Notes under the pieces: model-generated
What the model saw: the letters and a program-made list of their open reading frames with translations, nothing else
Told to the model about the DNA's origin: nothing
Database searches by the model: none
Source of the DNA: Cryobacterium ruanii
GTDB taxonomy: Bacteria; Actinomycetota; Actinomycetes; Actinomycetales; Microbacteriaceae
Length of the DNA stretch: 64,000 nucleotides
Direction: 5' to 3'
NCBI RefSeq assembly: GCF_004404055.1
Contig: NZ_SOHK01000004.1
Coordinates: 1 to 64,000 of the forward strand
Part shown: one piece after another, positions 35,514 to 44,756 of the stretch
Position numbering within the stretch: the stretch's first letter is position 1
Layout: every line of letters starts with the position of its first letter
Position numbers and translations under genes: made by a program

Positions 35514-35639
35514 CTGTTCACCATTTTCTATGCCAGCGTTCAGCTAAACGCGCGTGGATACCCAGCCCGGGGGTTTTCAACAGCCGTAGACTGCGAGACT
35601 TCAGTGCTTTTCTACTTTACCGAACCTTCGGACGGACGC

Positions 35640-36194
35640 ATGTCGATCACCCTGAAGCAGCGCCTGCTCAACTTTCTGAGCCAGGGCCTCAAGTTCGGTG
35701 CCGTCGGCGCGCTCGGCTTCGTGGTGGACTTCACCGTCTTCAACCTGCTGCGCACCAGCGTGCTCGACTCATCCGAGGTGCACGCCGGCCCCATCTACGC
35801 CAAGGTAATCTCGACCGTGCTGGCCATCCTGGTGAACTGGCTCGGCAACCGCTACTGGACCTTCAGCAAGAACCGGCAGGACCACACGGCGCGCGAGGGC
35901 CTGGAATTTCTCGCGGTGAGCCTCGTGGGCATGGGCATCGGCATCGGCTGCCTCTGGTTCAGCCACTACGTGCTCGGCTACACGAGCGTTCTCGCCGACA
36001 ACATCGCCGGCAACGTCGTTGGACTGCTGCTCGGCGCGGTGTTCCGCTTCACGTTGTACCGCTATTGGGTATTCGCGCCGAGCCGGAGCGGCGCGCCAGC
36101 TGGTGCTGGGGCTGTCGCCGCGGCATCCGCTGTCTCGAGTGCGGTGCCCACGCGCACGGGGGCGATTCGCCTAGCGGCGACCCCAGAACGCTGA
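35640..36194 (+). CDS. GtrA-family membrane protein (second copy)
   Basis: 184 residues from ATG 35640 (GTG 35604 would add 12). QGLKFGAVGALGFVVDFTVF starts the first of four spans. ILVNWLGNRYWTFSKNRQDH is the conserved GNRxWTF motif between spans, and FRFTLYRYWVFAPS the fourth. An Ala-rich tail of about 40 residues follows. It is divergent from purK and its 3' end overlaps the convergent PH-domain gene by 24 bases. In M. tuberculosis Rv3277 holds the same place between purK and birA, as I recall. Confidence 0.87.
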   Translation: MSITLKQRLLNFLSQGLKFGAVGALGFVVDFTVFNLLRTSVLDSSEVHAGPIYAKVISTVLAILVNWLGNRYWTFSKNRQDHTAREGLEFLAVSLVGMGIGIGCLWFSHYVLGYTSVLADNIAGNVVGLLLGAVFRFTLYRYWVFAPSRSGAPAGAGAVAAASAVSSAVPTRTGAIRLAATPER

Positions 36195-36752
36195 CTCGGC
36201 GGCGAGGGCCGACTGCTCCTGGCGGCGGGAGCCCATGACGGTGCTCGCCTGCTCCATGAGGTCGTGCAGCGTGCTCTGCACGAGGTCGACGTTGGGTACG
36301 TCTCTCAGAACGAGCGGATGCTCCAGCCCCGAGTTGATCAGCACCGTACCCGAGTGGAACCCGGCCTGCACCCAGTTCTGCCGCACGCTCACGTCGTAGC
36401 CGCGGCTGTGCAGGAGCTCCTGCCGCGTGCGCACGAAGAATCCGTGGCGAAAGATAATGCGGCGGGTGGTGATCGTATAGCGCTTGGTGAGCCAGGCGGC
36501 GAACGGCAGGAGCCAGCCGAGAACGGCGAGCACGATGGCACCGGCGAGCAGGGCCGCGTTCTGCCAGGGCTCGGGCAGGTTGCCGAAGAAGTAGCCGGTG
36601 GCACCGGCCAGTACGAACAGCAACAGGGTGGGCCAGACGAGCACCCGGGCGTGCGGACGCAGGCGCGCAACGACCTTCTCAGGCCGACTCTCGCGGGCGT
36701 AGCCGGAGGGTTCGGTCTCGTTCGTCTCTTCGAGCGCTTTCTTCTTCTTCAT
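36171..36752 (-). CDS. PH-domain (bPH_2/DUF304-type) membrane protein
   Basis: 193 residues. A basic N-terminus (MKKKKALEETNETEPS) is followed by two membrane helices (VLVWPTLLLFVLAGATGYFF and ALLAGAIVLAVLGWLLPFAA). The bacterial PH-like domain follows: KRYTITTRRIIFRHGFFVRT, DVSVRQNWVQAGFHSGTVLI and VLRDVPNVDLVQSTLHDLME. Role unknown; a membrane adaptor is possible. It sits nine bases downstream of birA and corresponds to Rv3278c of M. tuberculosis in gene order. Confidence 0.85.
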   Translation of the reverse strand: MKKKKALEETNETEPSGYARESRPEKVVARLRPHARVLVWPTLLLFVLAGATGYFFGNLPEPWQNAALLAGAIVLAVLGWLLPFAAWLTKRYTITTRRIIFRHGFFVRTRQELLHSRGYDVSVRQNWVQAGFHSGTVLINSGLEHPLVLRDVPNVDLVQSTLHDLMEQASTVMGSRRQEQSALAAESAFWGRR

Positions 36753-36760
36753 TACCTCTA

Positions 36761-37603
36761 TTAATACCGCAGGTGGGTGACATCGCCGGCGGCGACAGAC
36801 CGTTCCTCACCATCGGCCTGGTTCACGACGGTCAGTCGGCCCTGGGCGTCGATGCCGGTGGCGGTTCCGACCAGGTCGGTGCCGCCGGGCAGCTCCACCC
36901 GCACGGCGCTGCCGAGGGTGCCGCAGAGCGCGGAAACCTCGGCGTGCAGGCCGCTCTGCTCTGCGTCGCCGTTTGCTTTCACGAAGGCTTCATAGAGTGT
37001 GACGAGCTCATGCAGATAGGCGGCGAGCACCGCGTCGGGGTCGGGCACGGTGCGGGTGACCAGCAGCAGGGAGGTAGAGGTGAGGGTCGGCAGGTCGTGT
37101 TCGTCGAGCGAAAGGTTGAGGCCAGCGCCGATGACGATGCCCTGAGCGTCGGGAAGCAGCTCACACAGAATTCCGCACACCTTGTAGCCGTCGATAAGCA
37201 CGTCGTTGGGCCATTTGAGGGTTGTGTCGTGGCGGGGGGCCTCGGTCTCTTTGACGTCTTCGACCGGTTTTATGTAAGCCTCGACGACTGTTCTGACCGC
37301 CCGGGTCATGGCGGCGCCGGCCAGCAGGGGAAACCAGCCAAGGCTCGCCGTCGGTAACGAATTCCCGGTTTTGGTGCGCGGGCGCACGAGCACTGAGACG
37401 GCCAGGGCTTTGCCGGTCGGGGCCAGCCAGACGCGACCGAGCCGGCCACGCCCCTGGGTCTGGTTGTCGGTGACGATCACCGAGAGGTCGGGCCAGGCGG
37501 CGGCATCCGCTGTAGCGAGTTCTCTGAGCACATCGTTGGTCGAGGTGGCCTCGGACCGGTACTCGAACCGGCCCACCTCGGTGCGGCTGAGCGAAAACTC
37601 CAT
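36761..37603 (-). CDS. birA: Biotin-[acetyl-CoA-carboxylase] ligase
   Basis: 280 residues from ATG 37603, preferred because AGAGGG lies nine bases upstream; ATG 37633 is the alternative. The catalytic core has EATSTNDVLRELA, IVTDNQTQGRGRLGRVWLAP (the GRGRxGRxW biotinyl-AMP loop), LKWPNDVLIDGYKVCGILCE and GIVIGAGLNLSL. The N-terminal repressor HTH of E. coli BirA is absent, so it is a ligase only. It would biotinylate the alpha subunit encoded at 45493. It is divergent from accD. Confidence 0.92.
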   Translation of the reverse strand: MEFSLSRTEVGRFEYRSEATSTNDVLRELATADAAAWPDLSVIVTDNQTQGRGRLGRVWLAPTGKALAVSVLVRPRTKTGNSLPTASLGWFPLLAGAAMTRAVRTVVEAYIKPVEDVKETEAPRHDTTLKWPNDVLIDGYKVCGILCELLPDAQGIVIGAGLNLSLDEHDLPTLTSTSLLLVTRTVPDPDAVLAAYLHELVTLYEAFVKANGDAEQSGLHAEVSALCGTLGSAVRVELPGGTDLVGTATGIDAQGRLTVVNQADGEERSVAAGDVTHLRY

Positions 37604-37815
37604 GGTGGCGACCCTCTCGTCGGCATAACTCATGCAATTCTGTCGAATGTGACCGCAAAACACCTATTTCGGGTGGTTTCTGACCACATTGCACGAGTTA
37701 TGCCGGTGGGAGCGGGGTGACCTGGGGCTGGGGAGGGTTTAGAGAGGGGGAACGTGCAGGGTTGGCGGCAAAAGTTGTGGATTATCGTCAACGGGGAGCG
37801 GCCCAGGGGTGCCGG

Positions 37816-37821
37816 TAGAGT
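37816..37821 (+). promoter_or_regulatory. -10 box of leaderless accD transcript
   Basis: TAGAGT stands six bases before the GTG start at 37828 and no Shine-Dalgarno is present. Confidence 0.5.
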
Positions 37822-37827
37822 GAAACG

Positions 37828-39432
37828 GTGATTGATAAGACGCCCGCCGCGGCACCCGACCTGTATACGACGGCGGGAAAACTCGCTGACCTCAAGCTGC
37901 GCTATCACGAAGCCGTGACCGCCAGCGGGGCAACCGCAACCTCGAAGCAGCACGCCAAGGGCAAAATGACCGCCCGCGAGCGCGTCGACCTGCTGCTCGA
38001 CCAGGGGTCCTTCGTGGAACTCGACGAGTTCGTCAGGCACCGCACCGTGGCCTTCGGCATGGAGAAGAAACGGCCCTATGGCGACGCGGTCGTCACCGGA
38101 ACCGGCACCATCCACGGCCGCCAGGTGGCCGTGTACTCGCAGGACTTCACCATCTTCGGCGGCTCGCTTGGCGAGGTCGCCGGCGAGAAGATCATCAAGG
38201 TGATGGACCTCGCCCTGAAGACCGGCGTGCCCATCATTGGCATTCTCGACTCCGGCGGAGCGCGAATTCAGGAGGGCGTGGTGGCCCTCGGCAAGTATGG
38301 CGAGATTTTTCGTCGCAACACGGCCGCCTCCGGCGTCATCCCCCAGATTTCGATCATTTGCGGCCCGGCCGCCGGCGGCGCGGTCTATTCGCCCGCGCTG
38401 ACCGACTTCGTGATCATGGTCGACAAGACTAGCCAGATGTTCGTCACCGGTCCCGACGTGATCAAGACCGTCACCGGCGAAGACGTCGGCATGGAAGAGC
38501 TTGGCGGCGCCCTCACCCACAACAAGGTGTCGGGCGTCTCGCACTACCTCGCAAGCGACGAGCCCGATGCGCTCGACTTCGCCCGCGCCCTGCTGAGCTA
38601 CCTGCCCGACAACAACCTGGCCGAGCTGCCCGTGTTCGACAGCGAGGTAGAGCTCGAGACAACGGATGCCGACCGTCGCCTCAACACAATCATCCCCGAT
38701 TCGCCCAACCAGCCCTACGACGTGAAAACGGTCATCGAGCACATCGTCGACAATGGCGAGTTCCTCGAAACGCAACCGTTGTACGCGCCGAACATCGTCG
38801 TCGGATTCGCCCGCGTCGAGGGCCGCTCGATCGGGATCGTCGCCAACCAGCCCAACGCCATGGCCGGCACGCTCAACATTGAGGCAGGCGAGAAGGCCGC
38901 CCGCTTCGTGCGGTTCTGCGACGCGTTCTCCATTCCCATTCTCACCCTCGTCGACGTGCCGGGCTTTCTGCCCGGCACCGACCAGGAATGGACCGGCATC
39001 ATTCGTCGTGGGGCCAAGCTGCTCTACGCCTACGCCGAGGCCACCGTGCCGCTTGTCACCGTCATTCTGCGCAAGGCCTACGGCGGCGCGTACATCGTGA
39101 TGGGTTCCAAGCAGCTCGGCGCCGACACCAACCTGGCCTGGCCGACCGCGGAGATCGCCGTCATGGGCGGGCAGGGCGCCGTGAACATTCTGTACCGCGC
39201 CGAGATCAAGGCGGCCGAGCTGGCTGGCGAAGACGTCGCCGCCGTGCGCACCCGCCTGGCCAACGAATACACCTACAACGTGGCGAGCCCCTTTCTCGCT
39301 GCGGAGCGCGGGGAGCTCGACGGCATCATCGAACCGGCCGCCACGCGCGTGTCGATCGTTAAGGCGCTACGGGCGCTGCGTACCAAGCGGGCCACGCTCC
39401 CCGCCAAGAAGCACGGGAACATCCCGCTCTAA
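37828..39432 (+). CDS. accD: Acyl-CoA carboxylase carboxyltransferase beta subunit
   Basis: 534 residues, normal for the actinobacterial AccD5/PccB type. [36 protein letters not shown] and [20 protein letters not shown] form the N-terminal lobe. Oxyanion-hole glycines occur in [12 protein letters not shown] and [20 protein letters not shown]. The C-terminal lobe has [20 protein letters not shown] and [20 protein letters not shown]. It carboxylates acetyl- or propionyl-CoA with the biotinylated alpha subunit. GTG start is leaderless. accE overlaps its stop (TAATG). Confidence 0.95.
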   Translation: MIDKTPAAAPDLYTTAGKLADLKLRYHEAVTASGATATSKQHAKGKMTARERVDLLLDQGSFVELDEFVRHRTVAFGMEKKRPYGDAVVTGTGTIHGRQVAVYSQDFTIFGGSLGEVAGEKIIKVMDLALKTGVPIIGILDSGGARIQEGVVALGKYGEIFRRNTAASGVIPQISIICGPAAGGAVYSPALTDFVIMVDKTSQMFVTGPDVIKTVTGEDVGMEELGGALTHNKVSGVSHYLASDEPDALDFARALLSYLPDNNLAELPVFDSEVELETTDADRRLNTIIPDSPNQPYDVKTVIEHIVDNGEFLETQPLYAPNIVVGFARVEGRSIGIVANQPNAMAGTLNIEAGEKAARFVRFCDAFSIPILTLVDVPGFLPGTDQEWTGIIRRGAKLLYAYAEATVPLVTVILRKAYGGAYIVMGSKQLGADTNLAWPTAEIAVMGGQGAVNILYRAEIKAAELAGEDVAAVRTRLANEYTYNVASPFLAAERGELDGIIEPAATRVSIVKALRALRTKRATLPAKKHGNIPL

Positions 39433-39668
39433 TGCCAACTTCGAAGCCCTCAGAGTTCGATCCGTCCGAGCTGGTTTTCGTGACCGGTCGTGTGAGTGAC
39501 ACCGAAGTGTCGGCGGTGAGCGCCGTCATCCGTGGTCTGTTGCGGGAAGAAACCGACGAGCGTCGGGCTGCGCCAGAACAGGGTCAGAGCGCTTGGCAGC
39601 AGAACCAGCGCCCCATCCGCACGCCGGTGCACCCCGGCATCGGCCGTTGGCGCGGTTTTACCGGCTGA
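39432..39668 (+). CDS. accE: Acyl-CoA carboxylase epsilon subunit
   Basis: 78 residues. FVTGRVSDTEVSAVSAVIRG is the helix that defines the epsilon family, and the C-terminus RTPVHPGIGRWRGFTG (basic, Trp-containing, ending shortly after a WRxF motif) is typical. Epsilon subunits stabilise the actinobacterial alpha-beta complex. ATG overlaps the accD stop. In M. tuberculosis accE5 is followed by maf; here five kilobases of other genes intervene. Confidence 0.88.
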   Translation: MPTSKPSEFDPSELVFVTGRVSDTEVSAVSAVIRGLLREETDERRAAPEQGQSAWQQNQRPIRTPVHPGIGRWRGFTG

Positions 39669-40180
39669 CTTCCTGCTGTCGCTCCACCCCTTCGCCCACC
39701 CCTTGTCGCCCTACCCCTTTTTCAGACGGAGCCCAGATCAAGAATTCGGGCGCAGTTCATAAACTGGGCCCAGAGAAGGCTCCCCGAACGCAGCATTGGG
39801 CAAAGGGCGTGACCACCGGCATGTCTGTCCTCCTAAATGCCGACTGTGCCGGCGGGAGCGGTAGTACAGACTAAGAGTGCTCGGTGACGCTCCTGGAGTT
39901 TCACCACCAATCATTCGCTAACTAGGGTAAGCGGGCGAATGTGTTGGGGGCGAGAACGGATGGCATTCGGGTTGTCGTCCTTTCTCGAATAGTCGTTAGG
40001 GGATCAGCTTCGGCTGGTCCCCTTTCGCGTTTGTCACGGCGCACGACGCGCGCCGCTACCCAGTCGCACATTCAGCCACTCGCGCCGCAAAGCCCGCGCA
40101 CGTTCAGGCATTCGCCGCACCGCCTACTCGCGCCGCGAAGCAGCCACACCGGTTCCACTCGCACGGCAGCGCGCGCACCT
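39669..40180. other. Non-coding stretch between accE and kinase genes
   Basis: About 510 bases without a credible gene. It holds a strong hairpin (39,999-40,022, separate entry). From 40,040 to 40,180 CGCGCC/GCGCGC-rich degenerate words with CATTCAG and GTTCAGGC phrases repeat about four times, without a clear unit. Confidence 0.5.
39999..40025 (+). terminator. UUCG-loop hairpin, possible terminator
   Basis: GGGGATCAGC and GCTGGTCCCC pair over ten bases (one G-U) around a TTCG tetraloop, followed by TTTCGCG. The extra-stable loop fits a terminator or processed RNA end. Only three T follow, so efficiency is unclear. It is 330 bases past the accE stop. Confidence 0.55.
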
Positions 40181-41227
40181 TCAGGCAGAGGCGGCGGGCA
40201 CAACCTGCCGGGGAATTTCCATCCACAGGTCGACCTCGTCATTGGAGGAGTCCGGTCCCAGTGCACTCACCGCAGGGTCGGGACTGCTCAGGCCCACCAC
40301 GGTGACCGCGATGGTCGCACTGTCGGCCGACGTGCGGGCGATGATCTTGTCGGCGTTCGTGTGCGCGATAGCGGTCGCGAGAGTGTTGAGCACGGTCTCC
40401 AGGTCGGAACCGTTGAGGTCGTCGATGCCGCCTTCGTCGAGCAGGGTGACGCTCGCGCCGCGTCGCCGGGCAGTCATGACCTGCTCCCGTACCGCGTTGT
40501 TGAGCAGTCGCCGCCCGCGGATCTCGTCGCGAATGGCCGCTTCGAGCAACCGGCATTCCTGACGGTCTTCCTCACTCAGATCGCCGTTGCTCTCACTGAT
40601 TCGTCGCAGCATCGGCATGGCCAGGCGCATGGTCTGCGTCAGCCGCACCTGACGCTCGTAGAGGTGCGCTTCCTGGGCGGCATGCCAGCCGCTTGCCTCA
40701 CGCTCGGCCCGCCCATACTGGCGGGCATCCCGCCCGGCCTTCACGAGAGCCCGGGATAGCAGCCCCGCGGCCACCACCCAGACCACGCTGCCGATAACCC
40801 CCATGTGCCCCAGGTCGCCGACCCCGGCCCAGAGCACGCTGTGCACCACGAGGGCGCCGACACCCAGCAGGGCCAGCTGCGGGCGCTTGCGCGTGGCTGT
40901 GATCGTCATGAGGGTGCCGATGGCGGCGACGTACCAGGTGGCGTAGCCGAGGTTGCCGGATGACCCGTCGAGCTGGCTGCCCACGATCAGCGGAACCGCG
41001 ATCGCGACCGCCACGTTGAACAGGGCCAGCGGCAACGACATACGCATCGGGCTGTTGGGCCAGAGGCTCGCGATCGTCGCCACCACGAACAACCCCATGG
41101 CCACCAGGATCGGCATCGAGGAGGCCGGTTCGTTGATCGAATACAGGCCGAGCAGCACGTGGTAGCCCGAAAAACAGGCCGCGACGATGAGGGTCAAAGT
41201 GCGGGAGACGACGACGACTCCGGTCAT
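40181..41227 (-). CDS. Histidine-kinase-like membrane protein lacking an obvious H-box
   Basis: 348 residues. Six membrane helices fill residues 1-165 (VVVSRTLTLIVAACFSGYHV to VVWVVAAGLLSRALV). A helical region (LYERQVRLTQTMRLAMPMLR) takes the place of the dimerisation domain but shows no HD or HE phospho-acceptor motif. The C-terminal 110 residues have the fold order of a GHKL ATPase (VREQVMTARRRGASVTLLDE, LETVLNTLATAIAHTNADKI), yet the N-box Asn and DxGxG are missing. It overlaps the real kinase gene upstream by four bases. It may sense or modulate that kinase. Confidence 0.65.
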   Translation of the reverse strand: MTGVVVVSRTLTLIVAACFSGYHVLLGLYSINEPASSMPILVAMGLFVVATIASLWPNSPMRMSLPLALFNVAVAIAVPLIVGSQLDGSSGNLGYATWYVAAIGTLMTITATRKRPQLALLGVGALVVHSVLWAGVGDLGHMGVIGSVVWVVAAGLLSRALVKAGRDARQYGRAEREASGWHAAQEAHLYERQVRLTQTMRLAMPMLRRISESNGDLSEEDRQECRLLEAAIRDEIRGRRLLNNAVREQVMTARRRGASVTLLDEGGIDDLNGSDLETVLNTLATAIAHTNADKIIARTSADSATIAVTVVGLSSPDPAVSALGPDSSNDEVDLWMEIPRQVVPAASA

Positions 41228-42597
41228 GATCGGGTGCCCCCGTCGCGTCCGGTGAGAGAGCCCGTGTTCTTGGCAGCCTCGTCCGTGCCCTGCACGTCGG
41301 GGCGCGGCCAGGTGAGGGTGATCGTCGTGCCGCGCCCGGGGCTCGTGCGCAGCTTGGCCACGCCGCCGGCGGTCGCTACTCGGTCATGGATCGAAACCCG
41401 CAAGCCCAGGCGGGCGCTGGCGACACCGGCCACCTCGAAACCGCGGCCGGTGTCGGTGACGGTGATGGTGCATCCGTTCTGGTCGTTGCCGCCGATGGTG
41501 AGCCGCCGCGATGGGGCGGGACCGGCATGCTGAACGCTGTTGACCATGGCCTGAACGCTGGCCGAGTACAGTGCCTCCGCCGCATGCTCCGGAATGCTCA
41601 GTCCGTCGACGTGCAGCTCGGTCACGGTGAACACGCCGGTCTCGGTCGCAGCCGCGCGAAGCCGCGCGGCAAGCTTGCCCACGGCGACCGAGGCGTCGTC
41701 GAGGCTGCGCTCCCCGCTCGCTTCCTGCAAGCGGATGATGGCGCTGCGAGCCATTGCGGCTGCCAGTTCGGCGCCCTTCTCGTTGCGCGCGCCCGCCGCG
41801 GAGAGCAGCGTCGCGAGCACACTGTCGTGCACGATGGAGTCGACCTCGACCCGTTCCACTTCGGTGGCATGGTGACGCACCGCCACCGAATATTTGGATA
41901 GGGCGTTGGACTGGGCGGTGTCGACCTTGGCCGTGGCCTCGCGCAGCACATAGATGATGATGAGCACGACGCCGCCGAGCAGCATGGCGTAGCAGGCGTC
42001 GAGCACGGCGAGCAGCGTCCCGGCTTCGCCACCGGAAGGGAGCACCCGCACCAGTCCGAAGGCAACCGGGGTTACCACCGTGTAGGCGGCGGCCCAAAAC
42101 AACGGGAAGGCGATCGCCGCGCACGAGGTGGCCACCGCGCACAGGTACCAGAGCCAGGGTTTGTTGTCGAGCACGAGCGTGTGATCGCGCATGAGCAGCG
42201 GCCAGATGAGAAGCGCTACGAGGTAGACGACGGATACGGTTGCGGCCGCGAAGCGGATGCCCCGCCGGAACACGGTCTGAATCACAAAGATCAGGATCGA
42301 CAGGCCGAGCAGGGCGGAAACGACGACGGCCGCGACGGTTTTACGGCCTTCCAGCTGCTCGAGCATGAACGGCAGGGTCTGCACGGCGAAGATCACCGCG
42401 ACTGCGGCCACCGATCGGGACAGCGCGATTTCGATCTGCGCGTGGCTGATCGGGTTGCGCGGCTGCCGGGCGCGGCCGAACAGACTGCCCTCGACTTTGA
42501 GTTCGTCAATACCGATGGCGCTGAACGGCTGCGTCTCCGTCGCGACCAGGGTGCTCGTGGTGCGTCGGTCGCCCACACGGGCGGCCCGTTTAGACAC
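41224..42597 (-). CDS. Membrane sensor histidine kinase
   Basis: 457 residues from GTG 42597, which overlaps the regulator's stop (GTGTCTAA). Membrane helices occur between residues about 55 and 240. A dimerisation/phospho-acceptor helix has VEVDSIVHDSVLATLLSAAG, with His in VHDSVL as HisKA_3-type acceptor. The ATPase domain has QAMVNSVQHAG (N-box), VTDTGRGFEVAG (G1) and GRGTTITLTWP (G2). It should autophosphorylate and pass phosphate to the LuxR-type regulator encoded just upstream. Signal unknown. Confidence 0.88.
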   Translation of the reverse strand: MSKRAARVGDRRTTSTLVATETQPFSAIGIDELKVEGSLFGRARQPRNPISHAQIEIALSRSVAAVAVIFAVQTLPFMLEQLEGRKTVAAVVVSALLGLSILIFVIQTVFRRGIRFAAATVSVVYLVALLIWPLLMRDHTLVLDNKPWLWYLCAVATSCAAIAFPLFWAAAYTVVTPVAFGLVRVLPSGGEAGTLLAVLDACYAMLLGGVVLIIIYVLREATAKVDTAQSNALSKYSVAVRHHATEVERVEVDSIVHDSVLATLLSAAGARNEKGAELAAAMARSAIIRLQEASGERSLDDASVAVGKLAARLRAAATETGVFTVTELHVDGLSIPEHAAEALYSASVQAMVNSVQHAGPAPSRRLTIGGNDQNGCTITVTDTGRGFEVAGVASARLGLRVSIHDRVATAGGVAKLRTSPGRGTTITLTWPRPDVQGTDEAAKNTGSLTGRDGGTRS

Positions 42598-43297
42598 CGC
42601 GGTCGGCTTCGGTGGTGTCGAGTCCCGGCAGGATTCCGTCTTCGACGGCACGGCGCAGCAGGTCGACCTTGGTCGGCGCAGGGCGGCCGACCTCGACGTA
42701 CTTCACCCGAATGCGATCGAGGTATTCCCGAGCGGTGGAGTGCGCGATACCGAGTTGCATGGCGACCATCTTCAGCGGTAGGCCCGAAGCGTAGAGGTGC
42801 AGCACGTCGCGTTCGCGGCGGCCGAGCTGCGCCTTGGCAAAGTCCCGGTCGGCGTCGATTGCGGTGGCCCACTCGAGGTTGTTGAGCACATCGCCGCGGG
42901 CGACCGAGGCAACGGCAGCCATCACCGTGGTCGTCGGCGACGACTTGGGAATGACACCGGCCGCTCCGGCGGCGAGGGCCTCTCGCACCGAGGCGACCCG
43001 GTCGGCAATGCTGTGCACGAGTACGGCGGAACCGGTGGTTGCCACCAGGTGCACGTTGTCGGTCACGAGCGACCCGTCGCCAAGGGACAGGTCGAGCACG
43101 ATCACGTCGCACTGACGCCCAGCGAGGCCGTCGACGAGGGCCTGCGCGGTGGCCGCCGCGAACAGCACCTCATAGCCGGCATTCTCGCAGGCGGCCTGCA
43201 GGCCCAGCCGCACCGACTCGTGGTCGTCGACGATACCGACGCGAACGGGAGCCGGGGTGGGGGTGAATGGTTCGGGATCAGTAGCTGCGTGACTCAC
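42590..43297 (-). CDS. NarL/LuxR-family response regulator
   Basis: 235 residues from GTG 43297. The receiver has VGIVDDHESVRLGLQAACEN (acidic pair), VIVLDLSLGDGS with phospho-Asp at about residue 68, and AAGAAGVIPKSSPTTTVMAA with the conserved Lys. The C-terminal HTH has LGRRERDVLHLYASGLPLKM then AMQLGIAHSTAREYLDRIRV. It is first in a three-gene unit with the kinase and the kinase-like protein. Targets are not visible. Confidence 0.9.
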   Translation of the reverse strand: MSHAATDPEPFTPTPAPVRVGIVDDHESVRLGLQAACENAGYEVLFAAATAQALVDGLAGRQCDVIVLDLSLGDGSLVTDNVHLVATTGSAVLVHSIADRVASVREALAAGAAGVIPKSSPTTTVMAAVASVARGDVLNNLEWATAIDADRDFAKAQLGRRERDVLHLYASGLPLKMVAMQLGIAHSTAREYLDRIRVKYVEVGRPAPTKVDLLRRAVEDGILPGLDTTEADRGV

Positions 43298-43335
43298 GGT
43301 AGGGCTGCCTTCGGGTTGTCTAGTCTCAACGATAG

Positions 43336-44643
43336 CTATTTGCAGAGCAGTGCGACGGCTTCGACGTGATGTGTATTGGGGAACAGGTCGAAGGCGCGCA
43401 GGGTCTTCAGTTCGTAGCCCTGCTTGCGAAACAACGAGACGTCGCGGGCGAGCGCCACCGGGTCACAAGCCACATAGACGATTTGCTGCGGTGCGAGGGC
43501 GACCAGCTGGTCTACGACGGCCTTGCCGGCACCGGAGCGCGGCGGGTCGAGCACGACGGTCGCGGCGGCGAGGCGGGCGCGCTCGGCGGCATCGGCTTCG
43601 CGCAGCAGACGCTGCAGAAAGCGGTCGACCCGGTCGGCTTCGGCGGTGGCGCCGGCCCATTCCTTGAGGTTGCGGGCGGCGAAGGCCACCGCTTCCGGGT
43701 CGCTCTCCACCGAGGTGATGCGGGTCGTCGGGCCGAATTTGTCGCCGACAGCCGCGGCGAGCAGGCCGACGCCGCCGTAGAGGTCGAGGTTAGAGGCGCG
43801 CGGGTCGAACGTGGTGGGATCGATGATGTTCTGCACGGCGTGGTACAGGGTGTCGGCGGCCATCGAGTGCACCTGCCAGAAGCCGGAGCGGTCCAACTCG
43901 AACTCGCGATCGGCGACGATCTCATGAATTAGGCCGTGCGGCACCCGCTTGGGCTTGCCGTTGCCATCCCTGGCCGAGACCAGCACCTGAACGTCGCCCT
44001 TGCTCGGCGCGACCAGGTCGACCGAGGCGGCGTTGTGAAACAGGGTGTCGAGCGGGGCCCGCAATTCGAGCTCGTGCTCCGCGAGCGGCAGATCGTCGAT
44101 GGGAATGACCCGGTGGCTGCGCGCGGCGTACGGGCCGATGGTTCCGTCGGCCGCCACGTGCAGGCTCACCCGGGTGCGCCATCCGGTTCCGTCCATCGCG
44201 TCGCCGGGACTGGCCTTCGCACTGACCGCGACCGGCTCCACGACGACATCAGTGGCGATCCCGGCCATGCGCTGCAGAGCGTCGGCGAGAACCTGTCGCT
44301 TGAGTTCGCGCTGGAAACCGAGCTCGATATGACCGAATTCAGCCCCGCCAGCGCGGTCCTCGGGAGCGCGATCAACGGATGCCGCGCCCCAGATATGCGG
44401 CTGCCGCTTCGGAGCCGCGTTGATAACGGCAACCGTCTCGGCGCGCCAGAAGCTCTTGTGGTTGGCCTCGGTGAGGCGAGCGCGCACGCGTTCGCCGGGC
44501 AGGGTATCGCTGACGAAAATGACGCGGCCCTCGTGGCGGGCGACGAAGATTCCGCCGTGGGCGACGTTGGTGATGTCCAGCTCAAGCTCATCGCCGACGG
44601 TCGCTGCGGTTGTCGGGGCGGGGCCCTGGGCCTGGTGACTCAT
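43336..44643 (-). CDS. TRAM-domain 23S rRNA/tRNA uracil-C5 methyltransferase family protein
   Basis: 435 residues from ATG 44643 (ATG 44652 is three codons earlier). The N-terminal TRAM domain covers ELDITNVAHGGIFVARHEGR and VFVSDTLPGERVRARL-like sequence. The SAM domain has LDLYGGVGLLAAAVGDKFGP, then VVLDPPRSGAGKAVVDQLVA and IVYVACDPVALARDVSLFRK, where Cys of ACDP is the catalytic nucleophile of RlmD/TrmA enzymes. The C-terminus FDLFPNTHHVEAVALL is diagnostic. N-terminal Fe-S cysteines typical of RlmD are not evident. Substrate (rRNA or tRNA uridine) cannot be chosen. Confidence 0.87.
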   Translation of the reverse strand: MSHQAQGPAPTTAATVGDELELDITNVAHGGIFVARHEGRVIFVSDTLPGERVRARLTEANHKSFWRAETVAVINAAPKRQPHIWGAASVDRAPEDRAGGAEFGHIELGFQRELKRQVLADALQRMAGIATDVVVEPVAVSAKASPGDAMDGTGWRTRVSLHVAADGTIGPYAARSHRVIPIDDLPLAEHELELRAPLDTLFHNAASVDLVAPSKGDVQVLVSARDGNGKPKRVPHGLIHEIVADREFELDRSGFWQVHSMAADTLYHAVQNIIDPTTFDPRASNLDLYGGVGLLAAAVGDKFGPTTRITSVESDPEAVAFAARNLKEWAGATAEADRVDRFLQRLLREADAAERARLAAATVVLDPPRSGAGKAVVDQLVALAPQQIVYVACDPVALARDVSLFRKQGYELKTLRAFDLFPNTHHVEAVALLCK

Positions 44644-44756
44644 GTTGCTCATCTAACGATGATCCCACACACCCTCCCCGACCGCCCTCTGCGCACCTGA
44701 CTGGTGCAGTGGGCCTGATTGAATGGATGCTCCCCCTCCCGTTCACGAAGGACAGC

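Noticed and set aside
34494-35639. A long 5' extension of the second GtrA gene frame
   Set aside because: It is the antisense of purK. GtrA homology begins at about 35,640, where ATG fits the family start.
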